From Schoenoplectus triqueter (taxonomy: Eukaryota; Streptophyta; Magnoliopsida; Poales; Cyperaceae): 44,245 nucleotides of DNA. Below the pieces are notes generated by a model. It was not told the DNA's origin. It worked only from the letters and a program-made list of their open reading frames with translations, and did no database searches. Positions within the stretch are counted from its first letter, which is position 1. Every line of letters starts with the position of its first letter. Shown here in pieces: positions 43,601-44,245 of the stretch. Position numbers and translations under genes: made by a program. The stretch is from positions 1-44,245 of the forward strand of contig CAXKVV010001127.1 in the NCBI GenBank assembly GCA_964058805.1, in the 5' to 3' direction.

Positions 43601-43980
43601 AGTAAACATACCGTGAGCTTAAGCTCACGGAGGTCTTTCGTGAGCCTAACTAAAAAAATATATTAAATCATCTCTAAATTTTAATTTATCATGTTCTTTA
43701 AATTCTTTATATGAAAATCTTGTGGGATGCAAAAAATTAGAGCGTTTTGAGCTTTTTAAGTCACTGTTTTTAAATTTTTAAAATGATGCTCAAGTATTGA
43801 ATATATTATTATTTTTAGAGCTGATTTTCAAAATTTAAAAACCATGACTTAAAAAACTCAAAACACTCTAAATTTTTGCATCCTATAAGATTTTCATATA
43901 AATAATTTAATGAGTATGATAAATTAAAATTTGGAGACGATTTGATATGTTTTTTGAGTTAAACTTACGGTATCTTTACT
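43601..43980. mobile_element. hairpin MITE, family B (copy 3)
   Basis: The left end AGTAAACATACCGTGAGCTT with AAGCTCACGGAGG is mirrored only by CTTACGGTATCTTTACT, so the inner GAGCTTAAGCTC has been lost from the right arm. The rest of the arms match family B copies near 5.5 and 36.4 kb. (TA)n(GA)n precedes and (TA)n follows. Confidence 0.87.
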
Positions 43981-43998
43981 ATATATATATATATATAT

Positions 43999-44245
43999 AG
44001 TTAGACTATTGTGAAAATATTTGCATTTCGAGCTCAAATGTATACGGTTCAAATTTTATCGTAACACGTTCGAAATTCAAAATTATCATTCTCATTAAAT
44101 TCTTCATATCAAAATATTAGATGATACAAAAATTTAAGGTATTTTTAGTTTTCTAAGTATATTATTTGGATTTTTTAAAATCAGTAATAACAATTCAATA
44201 TTTTATAAGATGAGCTGTCTATCTATCATTGTACTTGCTTGGAGT
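43999..44245. mobile_element. left half of a further hairpin-type MITE, cut by the window end
   Basis: After (TA)n the sequence AGTTAGACTATTGTGAAAAT begins, with ATTCTCATTAAATTCTTCAT and AAAAATTTAAGGTATTTTTA further in, as in family B arms. The complementary arm would lie beyond the window, so the element is inferred from its position and arm similarity. Confidence 0.55.

Noticed and set aside
1..44245. Integrated virus or organelle-derived DNA, tRNA and rRNA genes
   Set aside because: No capsid, movement-protein or reverse-transcriptase motifs, no plastid or mitochondrial gene strings, and no tRNA or rRNA signatures were noticed by eye. A search program would be needed to exclude short pieces.

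Overview
The window is nuclear DNA from a flowering plant. Evidence: a five-exon ribosomal protein P0 gene with GT-AG introns, a plant-type F-box/WD40 gene with a 5'-UTR intron, telo-box (AAACCCTA) and TGGGCC promoter motifs, and dense plant-type MITEs, MULEs and hAT relics in very AT-rich spacers. I cannot name the species or decide monocot versus eudicot. No prokaryotic, organellar or viral gene was recognised.

Layout. 0-0.4 kb: possible last two exons of an unidentified gene. 1.4-3.8 kb: P0 gene (RPP0), followed by a second copy of part of its 3' UTR near 4.03 kb. 4.4-6.3 kb: a degenerate TATTTAGAT minisatellite carrying two hairpin MITEs, each bordered by (TA)n. 7.1-9.0 kb: a MULE-type element with a 9-bp target duplication and a possible two-exon mini-gene. 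11.0-12.7 kb: a second MULE with a perfect 9-bp target duplication, palindrome-rich ends and a decayed mudrA N-terminal fragment. 15.85-17.0 kb: a gene with a 5'-UTR intron for a 158-aa signal-peptide plus single-TM protein. 17.6-18.4 kb: hAT-type MITE. 19.8-21.6 kb: an element with an ATT/ATG-rich core, interrupted by an hAT MITE. 21.8-23.1 kb: a GGGGCGGATCCA-end repeat abutting a broken coiled-coil gene resembling the WPP-domain-associated protein family. 23.2-23.6 kb: a small MULE. 24-34 kb: repeat-derived DNA without recognisable long genes, including periodic G-box/TCP-like palindromes and 62-bp and 48-bp tandem repeats. 34.0-35.6 kb: second copy of the ATT-core element. 35.6-37.25 kb: four hairpin MITEs end to end, joined by TA/GA tracts. 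37.28-38.1 kb: a second coiled-coil pseudogene piece and a second GGGGCGG-type repeat. 40.5-42.8 kb: intact F-box/WD40 gene. 43.6-44.2 kb: further hairpin MITEs.

The three genes that look alive (P0, the small membrane protein, F-box/WD40) are all on the plus strand and are independent housekeeping or regulatory genes, not a cluster. The genes do not form a pathway. The striking content is structural: a related set of about 400-bp hairpin MITEs tied to (TA)n tracts, two MULE families whose ends carry arrays of short odd-centred palindromes, a low-complexity-core repeat family, and a pseudogene apparently split by about 14 kb. I found no convincing new multi-gene system.
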